Source: Rhizobium sp. RU33A
GTDB lineage: Bacteria > Pseudomonadota > Alphaproteobacteria > Rhizobiales > Rhizobiaceae
Direction of reading: 5' to 3'
NCBI RefSeq assembly: GCF_900156055.1
Contig: NZ_FTMQ01000005.1
Span: 186,001 to 250,000 of the forward strand
DNA: 64,000 nucleotides
Shown here: positions 25,011 through 34,200 of the stretch, in pieces
Position numbering within the stretch: position 1 is the stretch's first letter
Layout: each line of letters begins with the position of its first letter
Notes under the pieces: generated by a model
Databases searched by the model: none
Told to the model about the DNA's origin: nothing
Seen by the model: the letters and a program-made list of their open reading frames with translations, nothing else
Position numbers and translations under genes: made by a program

Positions 25011-26723
25011 TCACCAAATCATCATTTGAGAAGCTGGAGCCGAGTCGGCCAGCGTCATCAAGCTGCCATAGGCAGCAGTTCTCACGGTATCACGTCCGGC
25101 GCACTTGGCGGCGTAAAGCGCCTGATCTCCGATTTCCAGCAAGCCTGAGGGGTCACCGATCGACCCTCGTTCCAGTGTCGAAACCCCGATCGAGACCGTT
25201 ATTCGTCCTTTGTCAGAAGACAGATGCGGGATATCCAGCTCCCGAACAGATTGGACGATCCTGTCTGCGGTCTTGCGCCCCACTGTTTCCGCGGCTCCTG
25301 GTATGATGACCGCGAACTCTTCCCCGCCGTAGCGCGCAACCAGGTCGACACCACCCCGACAAGACGCCTGAAGGGCTGTGGCCAAAGCTCTCAGAACGTC
25401 ATCACCTGCGGGATGCCCATAGGTGTCGTTGTAAGCTTTGAAATGGTCGACATCGATCATTAGAAGCGAGAGCGGCTCGTGTGAGCGCTCGGCTGTTTCG
25501 ACTGCGGCGTCTAGCCGCTCATTGAAGCATCGCCGATTGGCCAGCCCCGTCAGTCCGTCCTTGTTAGCTAGCCCCTCCAGCTGCTCAATCGCCGCCTTCT
25601 TCTCCGTAATGTCGGCATAGAGTGTGACCCAACCTCCATCCGGTAGAGCGCTGGTTGTCTTCGACACCCACCGCCCACTGCTCAACAACAATTCTGATGC
25701 CTCGGCCGAGGCACTGCGCTGGACCTCATCTTCGACCCAATCCGCCGGTGTAACATCCTGAGGGATCGCGATCTCCCCTTTCAGGATACCGGCGCTCAGG
25801 ATCTCGGCCAGTGTTTGACCGTAGCAGCTCTGTGCGTCCACATATGGAAAAAGCGATGTATACCGCTTGTTCCAGACGGTAAGCCGGCCAACCTGATCGA
25901 ACATCGCTAGACCATCGGCCATCTCGTTCATAGCAGTCTGGAGCAGGGCTTGGGTTGCCGCCAGTTCCGACTGTAACGCTCGTTGCGCCGTCACATCCTG
26001 AATAACTCCGATCAGACGCGCTGGTTTGCCAGCGAAGTACTCGATCTCAGCCAGAGTTCGAACCCATAGCTTCTTCCCGCCTGCCGCGATAAATTCGCAA
26101 TTGTAGTCGAAAGGCTCGCCGGTGGACAGAGTTCGCTCGATGCGCGAGAGTATTTCATGGCGCGCCTGCCCCGGATAGGCATCTAATGCGCGACCCAGAT
26201 CCAGCGGCTCCCCCTGGGGAAGATTATAGATCTCGAACACGGCATCCGACCAAGTCGCTTGCATCGAGGGCAGCTCAATCGTCCACCCACCGATAGAGGC
26301 CATGGTCTCGATCTGCGACAGCAGCTTGTTCTTGGTTTCAGTCAACGCCCTTGCTGCAGCAAGCTCACGCTCGCGATTGCGCCTGGCGGAAGCAGGATAG
26401 ATGACAAAGGTCATTCTTGATCCATGCCGCTTTGCACTGACCAGAACATCTAAGCAGGCAGTACCTGCCAGTTGCAGCGCTACTTCTGCGAACTCGCCGT
26501 TCAGATGCAGAAGATGTCGGAGTTGGGTCTCAAAAAACGTTCTCGAGATCGGGCTGAGCAGCGCCTGAATGGGCTGTCCGGCCAGCTCGTCCAGTCCGGA
26601 AATGCCGAGCATATTGCACAAGAACTGGTTGGCACGAGTAATTCCGCCCAAGAGGTCGGTTTCGACCAATCCTACTGGTGCGGTGTCTTCGATCGATACT
26701 TGGGACATGGTGTCAAGCCGCAT
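25011..26723 (-). CDS. PAS-sensor diguanylate cyclase (GGDEF)
   Basis: A 570-residue cytoplasmic protein. An N-terminal PAS-like segment (about 8-115), a second PAS with PAC (about 145-255, IGGWTIELPSMQATWSDAVFEIY), a third PAS (about 265-385, MADGLAMFDQVGRLTVWNKRY) and a GGDEF domain (about 398-560) are seen. The cyclase has DGLTGLANRR, DVDHFKAYNDTYGHPAGD and the active-site GGEEF in ARYGGEEFAVI; it looks catalytically intact and should make c-di-GMP. No EAL and no membrane helix. Its start overlaps the end of the upstream hydrolase gene by 11 bases, so the hydrolase very likely provides its signal, as RsbQ does for the PAS protein RsbP. Confidence 0.9.
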   Translation of the reverse strand: MRLDTMSQVSIEDTAPVGLVETDLLGGITRANQFLCNMLGISGLDELAGQPIQALLSPISRTFFETQLRHLLHLNGEFAEVALQLAGTACLDVLVSAKRHGSRMTFVIYPASARRNRERELAAARALTETKNKLLSQIETMASIGGWTIELPSMQATWSDAVFEIYNLPQGEPLDLGRALDAYPGQARHEILSRIERTLSTGEPFDYNCEFIAAGGKKLWVRTLAEIEYFAGKPARLIGVIQDVTAQRALQSELAATQALLQTAMNEMADGLAMFDQVGRLTVWNKRYTSLFPYVDAQSCYGQTLAEILSAGILKGEIAIPQDVTPADWVEDEVQRSASAEASELLLSSGRWVSKTTSALPDGGWVTLYADITEKKAAIEQLEGLANKDGLTGLANRRCFNERLDAAVETAERSHEPLSLLMIDVDHFKAYNDTYGHPAGDDVLRALATALQASCRGGVDLVARYGGEEFAVIIPGAAETVGRKTADRIVQSVRELDIPHLSSDKGRITVSIGVSTLERGSIGDPSGLLEIGDQALYAAKCAGRDTVRTAAYGSLMTLADSAPASQMMIW

Positions 26724-27549
26724 TGAGCTTTAGCCTTCCTCGCGAGCGAAGGTAGCGCGTTATTGCATGAACGGTCTCTTCCGGCGCACTGACATGAGGA
26801 CAGTGCCCTTGGGCCTGAAGCTTCACCAAGCCGGAGCTGGGCAGTGCTTCGTGGAGATGAGCAACGGCCGACCGAGGTGCGATCGTGTCGTCAGTACACT
26901 CGAGGAGCAAGCAATCCGGCCTGACTGAGGACAGGAAGCTGCGGCAATCCGACATGAACGTGAGATACCCGAAATGCTTTGCCGCCGGCTCATTCCATCG
27001 GCAAAAGCTCTGTGACAACTCGCTCGCCAGTCCGGGTCGATAAGGATTGCTCATGATGATTGGAGCAACGACGTCGGCCCAGTTGGAGAAGTTGCTTCCC
27101 ATCAACTCCAGTAGCCCGTCCAGCTGTTGTCGGTCAAAACCGCCGCGGTACGCTCCGTCATTCCAATAACAGGCAGAAGGTGTAATCAGCACCATGCTGT
27201 CAAACAGGTCCGGTTTCTTGACAGCTGCTATCACTCCAATCATCGCGCTCACCGAGTGTCCGACGAAGGTGATCGAGCGCGCGTCCAGCTCTTCGCAGAC
27301 ATCAATCAGGTCGCATGCATATCCCTCTAAACCAGCATGTCGGCGGGACGGCTGAAAGTGAGACAAATCCGAGTGTCCCGCTCCCGTGGTATCAAATGCG
27401 ACGGTTTTGGTCATCGCCGAGACGGCCGGCCGTACCTTTTGCCAGACGTTTTGGTCGCATCCATATCCGTGGGCGAAAACCACAAGATCATCACCGGTAC
27501 CTTCAATGGACACGGCATGACGCTTAAGAGCGTTTTGGGATGTTGTCAT
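26713..27549 (-). CDS. RsbQ-like alpha/beta hydrolase
   Basis: A 278-residue alpha/beta hydrolase. The catalytic serine lies in FVGHSVSAMIG, the aspartate in LECTDDTIAP and the histidine in QGHCPHVSAPE; oxyanion region FAHGYGCDQNVW. The HGYGCDQNVW and HSVSAMIG motifs are those of the RsbQ/KAI2/D14 subgroup, proteins that hydrolyse a small hydrophobic signal and relay it to a partner. The overlapping next gene encodes a PAS-GGDEF protein. By analogy with RsbQ-RsbP of Bacillus, this enzyme probably produces or carries the ligand for the PAS domain. The substrate is unknown. Confidence 0.88.
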   Translation of the reverse strand: MTTSQNALKRHAVSIEGTGDDLVVFAHGYGCDQNVWQKVRPAVSAMTKTVAFDTTGAGHSDLSHFQPSRRHAGLEGYACDLIDVCEELDARSITFVGHSVSAMIGVIAAVKKPDLFDSMVLITPSACYWNDGAYRGGFDRQQLDGLLELMGSNFSNWADVVAPIIMSNPYRPGLASELSQSFCRWNEPAAKHFGYLTFMSDCRSFLSSVRPDCLLLECTDDTIAPRSAVAHLHEALPSSGLVKLQAQGHCPHVSAPEETVHAITRYLRSRGRLKLNAA

Positions 27550-27639
27550 CGTGATGCCATTAAATTGAAGTTTCCCGCGCCAGGATGTGGCTTTTTCGCA
27601 ATCGAGCGTAGAGGGTATCGAAGGAGGGTTTGAAAGAGA

Positions 27640-27983
27640 TTAATTCGCGACCGTCCCAGCTTCCGTGCGATGGCACGAATGCCACTGCCCCGAGCGCATT
27701 CCAAAGCAATTTCCTCACGTTCCCGGAAAGTCAGGTTGCGGCCCGTGAGTGGCGCCGCTGCAGGCGAAAGATGTGTGGGAGGCATGCCACCTGAACTCCG
27801 AAACCACCGGATACCAACAGGGCCGGAAACGCCGTCTTCGACGGCTGCTTCTTCACTCGACAGACCTGCCGACACTCCTTGCCAGAACCGGCACAGGTTT
27901 TGACGCTGCCACACCGGTGGTCGACCTGGCGAGGACAATTTGCGCCGCGTTGATCGCTCCGACTTCCGTCTTCCCGTCACCAT
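27640..27983 (-). pseudogene. IS30-family transposase, N-terminal fragment
   Basis: From ATG 27983 (GGAGG upstream) the reading frame gives a basic N-terminus and the IS30 helix-turn-helix LTFREREEIALECARGSGIR, then AIARKLGRS. After this the sequence stops resembling an IS30 transposase, which should run to about 330 or more residues with a DDE core. The upstream GATTCAACCGGTC-like stretch (about 28010-28030) is probably the element's end. A decayed fragment. Confidence 0.65.
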
Positions 27984-28044
27984 AAACACCTCCAAGTTTG
28001 GGGTGTTGCGGCGACCGGTTGAATCTGCCCTGGCTTCCCTGATC

Positions 28045-28617
28045 GGAATGATGCAGTAGCGCGTCTGGTTTTCCTCGACGCCAGATTGCCATGATCAGCG
28101 CATCTGTGACGAGTTGGGCCCTCATGTTGGCATTCATCGACCAGCCGACAACACGGCGTGAGAACAGGTCAATGACGGCCGCGACATACAGCCAGCCTTC
28201 TGCTGTCCAGATATAGGTGAAGTCGGCCACCCATTTCTGGTTCGGTCGCTCTGCCATGAACTGACGGTCCAGCACGTTCGGCATGATTACGGCAGGGTCA
28301 CCGGCATCTTTCGGCAAGCCACGCCGTCGCGGCCTGGCCCTGAGCGCATTCAAGCGCATCAGCCGCTCGATACAATGGAGGCCACAGGATAATCCTTGTT
28401 CCAGCACGTCATGCCATACGCGGCGAGCACCATAAGTGCGGTCGCTCGATTTGAAGCTCTGCCTGATCTTGTCCAGCAGAACCTCATCATAGCGAGCGCG
28501 TTCACTCGCAGAACGATTGAGCCAGGCATGGAAACCTGAACGAGAAACCCCTAGCGCTTCGCAGAGCCATGCCACCGGCCAGATCGAACGGTGCTTTGCA
28601 ATGAACGCGAACCTCAT
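28045..28617 (-). pseudogene. IS3-family transposase orfB, 3' truncated
   Basis: The start MRFAFIAKHRSIWPVAWLCE and the catalytic core VADFTYIWTAEGWLYVAAV (first Asp) and LLHHSDQGSQ (second Asp) are intact. Right after DQGSQ the frame enters unrelated sequence (GRFNRSPQHPK), so the third acidic residue and about a quarter of the protein are missing. The cut is made by the IS30 fragment. Non-functional. Confidence 0.82.
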
Positions 28618-28647
28618 ATCACGTCCCTGGCAAAGTAGGCTGCGGCC

Positions 28648-30007
28648 TTAAGAAACACAATCTCCAGCAGTCATGGATGCCAGCTCATAGCCCATGGACC
28701 GGGCCCGCCGCTGTAGGTTGGCCATGACGCGGCTACGATGCCGTTCATCGTAGGCCGCAGCGCCTGGATCGCGATAGGCCATCCCAACTCGCAAGGTATT
28801 GTAGAACAGGACTGCAATCTTCCGCGCCGTCGCCGTCACTGCCTTCTGCTTACCGATGCGCCCGGCCAGCCGTCGATAAAACGCGCCGAGGGCGGTGCCA
28901 CTTCGCCCGATCGTGGTAGCAGCCAACCGCAACAATGCTGCCGCTCGACTGGACGAGCGACGGGTTCGGGATGACAGCACTTTGCCGCCGGAGATCTTGT
29001 TGCCGGGTGCGAGGCAGAGCCACGATGTGAAGTGCTTGGCGGAGGGCCATGCCCTCAGGTCCGTTCCGCATTCGCCGATGAGCTTTAGCGCAAGCGAGGA
29101 GCCCAGGCCGTGAATCTGGGTCAAATCTGTCCGGGTGAGACCGTAGAGTGCAGCTCGCACATCGAAGGACGGTGCATTCGTCTGTTTGGTCTTCGTCCGG
29201 ACCTGTGGTAGTCGCGGGAGCGGCTTCAGGGTCCACGGTCATGGACGCAATTGTTGCCTCAAGCTTGCGGTCGCATTCGAGCATCTTCGCCTGGTAAAAG
29301 TCGTAAAGCTCCAGTGACTGGGAAAGGGCAAACACGTGCTCATCACGATCGTTGCCGATCAGGGATGCTCTGATTGTTTCGACCGACGAGTGGCAGCGAA
29401 CATCACGCAACGATGCCAGAACGTCGGGATCGCGCTCGCCGGAGACGATAGCACGGATGATCTTCATGCCCGTCACGCCTGTGATGTCGGAGACAACATG
29501 GTGGAGCTGTAAGTTCATCTCCATCAAAGCCTTCTGCATGTGCTGGATGTGAGCCGCCGCATACTCGACCAGCCGTTCTCGCTGGCGCAGGTAAGCACGC
29601 AGCGTTGCGACCTGTGCGTTCGGCCGAAAGCTCCCGCGCAGCAAGCCATAGGAATGCAACTGGCGAAGCCATGCCGCGTCGCTGACGTCGGTCTTCCTGC
29701 CAGGGACGTTCTTCGCATAACGCGCATTGACCAGGATCACCTCGAAGCCGTGCTGCTCCAGAATTTCGTAAGCCGGTATCCAGTAGACGCCGGTCGACTC
29801 CATCGCCACGCTGGTGACACCGCAGGATCTGAACCAGGCGGCAAGATCATGCAAATCGTGGGTGAAGGTCCCGAATGAGCGGATTGGCATCTCGGCACAA
29901 TCTGGATTGACCGCGGCCATATGCATCGTGGACCCGATGTCGATGGCCGCCGCTCCAGGGTTCATGCGGGTCAGGTTCTGCGGCATGGATGAACTTGTCT
30001 TTGGCAT
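28648..30007 (-). pseudogene. IS110-family transposase, frameshifted
   Basis: N-terminal DEDD domain: AIDIGSTMHMAAV (Asp), VAMESTGVYWIP (Glu), GRKTDVSDAAWLRQL (two Asp). C-terminal Transposase_20 part continues in another frame as NAPSFDVRAALYGL, GLGSSLALKLIGECG, then LAPGNKISGGKVLSSRTRR with the candidate catalytic serine. Reading through the GAAGCC region near 29218-29222 shows that removing one C would restore an uninterrupted frame. So a single-base insertion splits a gene that otherwise looks complete. Its last codons run to the IS3 junction at 28650. Confidence 0.85.
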
Positions 30008-30235
30008 GGCTTCTCCTCCTTTGGATCGGGAGGGGCTGGGCCGAGCAAGTTCGTCATTTTCCTAACCGGGATCGCCGCCGAAACAGCGTCACCACTCTCA
30101 AGTCCGCAACAGCCCATGTGCCACGTTTTTTAACGGGGTCGATCACCTCCAATAAGCAGTCGGCAACTCCCCTCCGGTGGGCAGCGTAACACAGCCTGTT
30201 TCTACCGCGCACAGGCGGACCGAAGCCCGTGATCG
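30008..30235 (-). ncRNA. Left non-coding end of the IS110 element, possible bridge RNA locus
   Basis: About 228 bases lie between the IS110 insertion point in IS3 orfA and the transposase start. In IS110-family elements the non-coding end upstream of the transposase encodes the bridge RNA that pairs with target and donor DNA. Position and length fit; I did not resolve the RNA fold. Confidence 0.35.
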
Positions 30236-30236
30236 T

Positions 30237-30492
30237 TTTTTAGGATGTCGCGCTCCGCCTTCAACTTGGCGACTTCACGACAGAGCCGATCAATCTCAAG
30301 CTGCTCTGGCTTCATCTGGCCTTTTCCAGGAAAGGACTGGCTGGGATCGTCGCCGTATTCGCGAACCCATTTGCGCAACACATTCTCGTGGACATCAAGG
30401 TCACGGGCCGCCTGGGCAACAGCGACCCCACGCTCCTTGACCAACTTTACCGCCTCAAGCTTGTACTCGCGGCTGAACTTTCTTCGTTGCAT
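30237..30492 (-). pseudogene. IS3-family orfA, interrupted by IS110
   Basis: MQRRKFSREYKLEAVKLVKE starts the IS3 orfA helix-turn-helix and a leucine-rich segment (EIDRLCREVAKLKAERDILK) follows. At the last lysines the frame leaves the family sequence; the missing tail (KAAAYFARDVI) is found at 28650-28615 on the other side of the IS110 element. This pins the IS110 insertion point at a T-run. Confidence 0.85.
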
Positions 30493-30688
30493 TCATGCTC
30501 TCCGGTTTCAGGAGGAACACCTTAACTCGGTGTCCATGAAACCGGCAGCAGGCCAGTTCCCGGCATCTAAGCCGAAGTCAGGCAGAAATTCCACTCATCC
30601 GATCTGTGCAGATTTCCCGAGCCAGCTCTTTAATCATATTTTCATGATACCTTCCTAATTTTGTGGGCTGTTTTCGTGGGGTAAGCTG

Positions 30689-31192
30689 ATGATTGGCGCT
30701 TGGTTTAGGGACAAGCATGGGGGAGTGGCAATCGAGTTTTCGATCTTGGCCATTCCGTTTTTCGCGATGATCTTTGCGATCATTGAAGTCGGCTATCACG
30801 CGCTGATCCAGTCGGAACTAGACAGAGCGACGACAACAATCGCCCAGCATATCTCCTCCTTCGCGCATGCCGAACCGACGTCTTCAGACTACTTAGCGAA
30901 AGGTCCATGCAAGGACTATGTCGGGTCAGTGCTGGACTGCACGAAGCTTCGGCTTGGCGCGACGGAAGTTGAAGGGCGGATGGTCGACTTTCGAAACATG
31001 ATAATCGGGTCATCAGTTTGGTCACTCGGCTGTGCAGGCGACACGGTCATCATAGAGCTGACTTATCCCTACACCGAACTGGTTAGCCCGATCGTCATAG
31101 CTGACGTCGTGAACGACAACGGAGGCGAATACTACCGCAGCCGAGCAGTCATTCGTCGAGAGCCGATGTTTGCAGGAGGCTCCGAATGCTGA
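30689..31192 (+). CDS. TadE-like pseudopilin
   Basis: A 167-residue protein. The N-terminal GGVAIEFSILAIPFFAMIFA segment followed by IEVGYHALIQSELDRAT is the membrane-anchored TadE/TadF pseudopilin signature. Two cysteine pairs lie in the external part (PCKDYVGSVLDC). It overlaps the next gene by seven bases. These proteins are minor pilins of Flp/Tad pili, but no tad ATPase, platform or secretin gene is nearby. Confidence 0.82.
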   Translation: MIGAWFRDKHGGVAIEFSILAIPFFAMIFAIIEVGYHALIQSELDRATTTIAQHISSFAHAEPTSSDYLAKGPCKDYVGSVLDCTKLRLGATEVEGRMVDFRNMIIGSSVWSLGCAGDTVIIELTYPYTELVSPIVIADVVNDNGGEYYRSRAVIRREPMFAGGSEC

Positions 31193-31845
31193 AACCGCTG
31201 CTCAAGCTATGGTCCGATAATAAGGGCGTAGCGGCGATTGAGTTTGCCATCATCTTCCCGCTGTTTCTCGTCCTGTTGTTTGGAACGATCGAACTCGTCA
31301 ACTACAACATGCAGTCAAGGCGAGCAGCCATGGCTGCAAACTTCGCGGCCGAATACATCAGCCGTGATGGCGATGGCGTCATGCAAGTGTCCGAGAGACA
31401 TATCGTCGAAGACATCTGGATGATTATGAACCCGACGGCGCAAGCAGCAACCCAGGTCAAACCCGGAAACTGGGCGAACGGCTACAGTCGGGCACTATCG
31501 TCGGTGCGTTTCGAAAAAAAGCCCGGCTGCTCGAGCGACTGTCCCTATGAGCCGAAAGTGGTTTGGAGTTTTCTCTACCAGGATAACGTCAAATCGCCGG
31601 TCTACATGCAGTGCGATGTTGCGGTCGTATCCAATGAAACCAAACTGAACGGAGGCGTGATCCGCCAAGGCGCAACAGGACGGGTACCAATCGTCATTGC
31701 GGATTTCACTTATCCCTATCGACCACTGCTCGAAGGCTGGCTCCTACCAAGCGTGGAGCTCCATGTCAGCGCTTCAAGGCGCACAAGAAGCGGAACGGTA
31801 CTGGAACATGCGAGCGATGATTTTGTGACGAGGTGTCCGGCATGA
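31186..31845 (+). CDS. TadE/TadF-like pseudopilin
   Basis: A 219-residue protein with KGVAAIEFAIIFPLFLVLLFG followed by TIELVNYNMQSRRAAMAANF, the same anchor type as its neighbour. The exported part holds CSSDC and later CDVAVV cysteines. ATG 31186 overlaps the previous gene and its own 3' end overlaps the next one by 13 bases, so the three are one operon. Confidence 0.82.
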   Translation: MLKPLLKLWSDNKGVAAIEFAIIFPLFLVLLFGTIELVNYNMQSRRAAMAANFAAEYISRDGDGVMQVSERHIVEDIWMIMNPTAQAATQVKPGNWANGYSRALSSVRFEKKPGCSSDCPYEPKVVWSFLYQDNVKSPVYMQCDVAVVSNETKLNGGVIRQGATGRVPIVIADFTYPYRPLLEGWLLPSVELHVSASRRTRSGTVLEHASDDFVTRCPA

Positions 31846-33152
31846 TGAAGCGTCTCCTTAGTGACAGAAGCGGGAATTTTGCTATTCTTTCCGCCATCGT
31901 CATGCCAGCGCTGATTTTTGTCGCAGGCCTTGGCGTGGACTACGGATTAGCGGTGGATTCACACCAGCGGCTCAAAGCTGCGGCCGACGCAGCAGCACTA
32001 GCGGCCGTCGCCGAAGCACAAGAGGCTTTCGTTCAGCAGGAGAAAGTTGACCTCAAGGAACTCATCAAGTCTTCAGGCGAGGCATTTTTCCGCGCAAATG
32101 TCGGAAACACCCTGTTTGCAGAGCTCGACAGTGTTGAGGTCGAGCCCAAGATCAATAAAAGCGAATTGAGCGCCACAATCAACTATACGGCGACCTATCC
32201 GACGAAGCTACTGAGCGTTTTTGGACACAAGACCATCCCGATCGGCAATCGTGGCAGAGCCATCGTCAACCTGCGCTCCTATGTCAACATCAATTTCCTA
32301 ATCGACGTTTCCGCCTCAATGGGCATCGGTGCCACGGATGCCGATCAAGAAAAGGTTGCTTCAGTGCTCAACTGTGCCTTTTCGTGCCATATCGGCCAAT
32401 CAAGGGGTAGTTCCTCCTATGATAAAGCTCGGGCTGCAGGCGCAGATATGCGGATCGATGTTGTCCGGTCCGCAGCAATGTCCGCCATCGATACGAGTAC
32501 CAGCACGTCACAATTCAACGATCAAGTCACCTTCGGCATTTACACGTTCAGCAACGAAATAAACACCGTCGTGCCGCAGGGCGATCAACGTGGATCAAAT
32601 GGCTCGTACCTCAAGTCGAAATTGCGAGACGAGGTCCAAATGGCAATAACCTTGGGCGGGACGAACATCGAAAATGCGCTCAAGCAACTCAGCGATACTC
32701 TACCAGAAAGCGGGTCTGGTCTGCGACCCGACGATCGTCGGCAATATGTGATCGTGCTAACTGACGGGGTAGAAAGCGGGCAAGCGTGGACTGCCGCAAT
32801 GAACTGGTTCCTACATCAGTCGACACAGGTCAACACGCCGCAACAGGCCTATGCGAAGCATGAGGTGAACTACGCCCTCAACACCAAGGCCTGCCAGTCA
32901 CTGAAGAACAAGGAAATAGACATATACTTCATCTACATGGAATATCTCGAACCGAAGTTCGGCAAGATTAGCGATCACGACAAGAAGCGTTTTGGCTTCG
33001 TTACAGATAGTCTGTTTCCGATCATCCCCAAACGCTTCCAGGACTGTGCCGCCGATCCCACGCATGTCATGAAGGCGACGACTCCTAAGGAGATCGAGGA
33101 TACTTTCATTACAATCGTCAAGGGCCTGTCGGCACCCTTGCGTCTATACTGA
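31833..33152 (+). CDS. tadG: TadG-like protein with von Willebrand factor A domain
   Basis: A 439-residue protein. The N-terminal SGNFAILSAIVMPALIFVAGLG membrane segment and the ADAAALAAVAEAQEA helix are typical TadG. A VWA domain follows (about 150-400) with the metal-ion site DVSASMGIG and a later TLGGTNIENAL (Thr/Asp sites) and VIVLTDGVESG. It likely sits in the envelope facing outward and mediates adhesion or pilus assembly. It is the third gene of an isolated tadE-tadF-tadG-like operon. Confidence 0.85.
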   Translation: MSGMMKRLLSDRSGNFAILSAIVMPALIFVAGLGVDYGLAVDSHQRLKAAADAAALAAVAEAQEAFVQQEKVDLKELIKSSGEAFFRANVGNTLFAELDSVEVEPKINKSELSATINYTATYPTKLLSVFGHKTIPIGNRGRAIVNLRSYVNINFLIDVSASMGIGATDADQEKVASVLNCAFSCHIGQSRGSSSYDKARAAGADMRIDVVRSAAMSAIDTSTSTSQFNDQVTFGIYTFSNEINTVVPQGDQRGSNGSYLKSKLRDEVQMAITLGGTNIENALKQLSDTLPESGSGLRPDDRRQYVIVLTDGVESGQAWTAAMNWFLHQSTQVNTPQQAYAKHEVNYALNTKACQSLKNKEIDIYFIYMEYLEPKFGKISDHDKKRFGFVTDSLFPIIPKRFQDCAADPTHVMKATTPKEIEDTFITIVKGLSAPLRLY

Positions 33153-33369
33153 CGCCACGTCTCATAGGGTATCGATTTGTTCAGCGCGCTTGTGAGGACA
33201 AGAGCATCAAAAGATGGTCCAGTCCCTTTGGCAGGATCAAGATTCGGCTTGATCGGAGACTGCACTTCTAACGCTTATAACGATAAGCGCGCGCCTATCG
33301 AAACTTCAAAAGGCTAATGGGGCATAAGGCGATGCAACATTGCCCGTCCAACCGCTCTCGACAAGCCTG

Positions 33370-34101
33370 TCAAAGCCTAAACGCGTCTCCATAGCGCGCG
33401 GTGAAGCGCTCTGCGAGATTGATGAGTTCCGTTTCAAACTCACCAGTGTTGATGGCTTTTTGCCTGAGCAGCAGCGTCTCAAAAGCACGAAAGGGATCCG
33501 GCCGCCCACCGCTCTCAACGGTCTGCAGAAACATTTCAACCTGCCGTATCACGTGGCTTTGCGCCAAGTGATAAGCTGTCACATAAAACAGACTGCGTGG
33601 GTCGCTCGCAATTGCTTGTCCGATTGCAAGCAGCTTTGGCAGTTCGGTCAAGGGAACCGATTTGATCTGGCAGATCGATGCAGCACCGTCCATTGCCTCC
33701 AATTGATCATAAATGCCAAGCTTGTCGATCCCGATCATGCGCCCGCCGATGTCAAAGACAGGAAGTACCGGATAAAGCCTGCAAACAGTTGTTCTAGCAT
33801 CGTGCCGACACGCGCAAATAGCCTCTTTGATAACAAGGCTTTCGATCATAAGCCGATGGTCGCCAAATCTGAATTCAACGCAACGATGACTGTGTTCGGC
33901 GAAGCTATCAATCAGACCGCTTTCAATGAGGAACTCATGCTCTCCCGGAAGAAGCGGTAACTCTTGGGCAGACATCCTGCCGATCAGCTTGAATCGTGCC
34001 TTGTGCCGACCGAACGTACAGCAATGTGCGTCGCCGCAAAGTTTCCAACAGTCTGATTGATAAATAAGATCGGTGTTATAGATCGCTTCGAAATTGGCCA
34101 T
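33370..34101 (-). CDS. Cysteine-rich protein, possible metal-chelating (YkgJ-like)
   Basis: A 243-residue soluble protein. I use ATG 34101 (GGGGGC seven bases upstream) rather than 34179. A cysteine cluster C-x3-C-x4-CC lies near residues 18-28 (SDCWKLCGDAHCC) and a second one in the middle (AICACRHDARTTVCRLYP). The CRLYP motif after a C-rich stretch is reminiscent of the YkgJ zinc/iron-chelating family. Isolated gene; function unknown. Two short inverted repeats precede it (34156-34170 and 34184-34200). Confidence 0.6.
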   Translation of the reverse strand: MANFEAIYNTDLIYQSDCWKLCGDAHCCTFGRHKARFKLIGRMSAQELPLLPGEHEFLIESGLIDSFAEHSHRCVEFRFGDHRLMIESLVIKEAICACRHDARTTVCRLYPVLPVFDIGGRMIGIDKLGIYDQLEAMDGAASICQIKSVPLTELPKLLAIGQAIASDPRSLFYVTAYHLAQSHVIRQVEMFLQTVESGGRPDPFRAFETLLLRQKAINTGEFETELINLAERFTARYGDAFRL

Positions 34102-34155
34102 CAGTGCCCCCTGCAACCTTTGTATGTGGATGTTTTGATTATTCGGATTAGCGAA

Positions 34156-34200
34156 ACGCACAAAGTGCGTCGCAATCAATGTTACTGATGTGTTATCAGT
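34156..34200. promoter_or_regulatory. Two inverted repeats upstream of the cysteine-rich gene
   Basis: ACGCAC-AAA-GTGCGT (34156-34170) and ACTGAT-GTGTT-ATCAGT (34184-34200). Both lie 55-100 bases before the start codon, in the promoter zone. Confidence 0.35.

Larger units (their letters stand above)
27600..30545 (-). mobile_element. Nested insertion-sequence remnants (IS30, IS3, IS110)
   Basis: An IS3-family element running leftward (orfA at 30492, orfB to about 28045) is split by an IS110-family element (about 28650 to 30235), and its 3' end is cut by an IS30-family fragment (about 27640-28040). None of the transposase genes is intact. The outer ends are judged only from where recognisable coding stops, with the IS3 start near TGTCCATGAAACCGG at 30530-30544. 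Confidence 0.75.
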
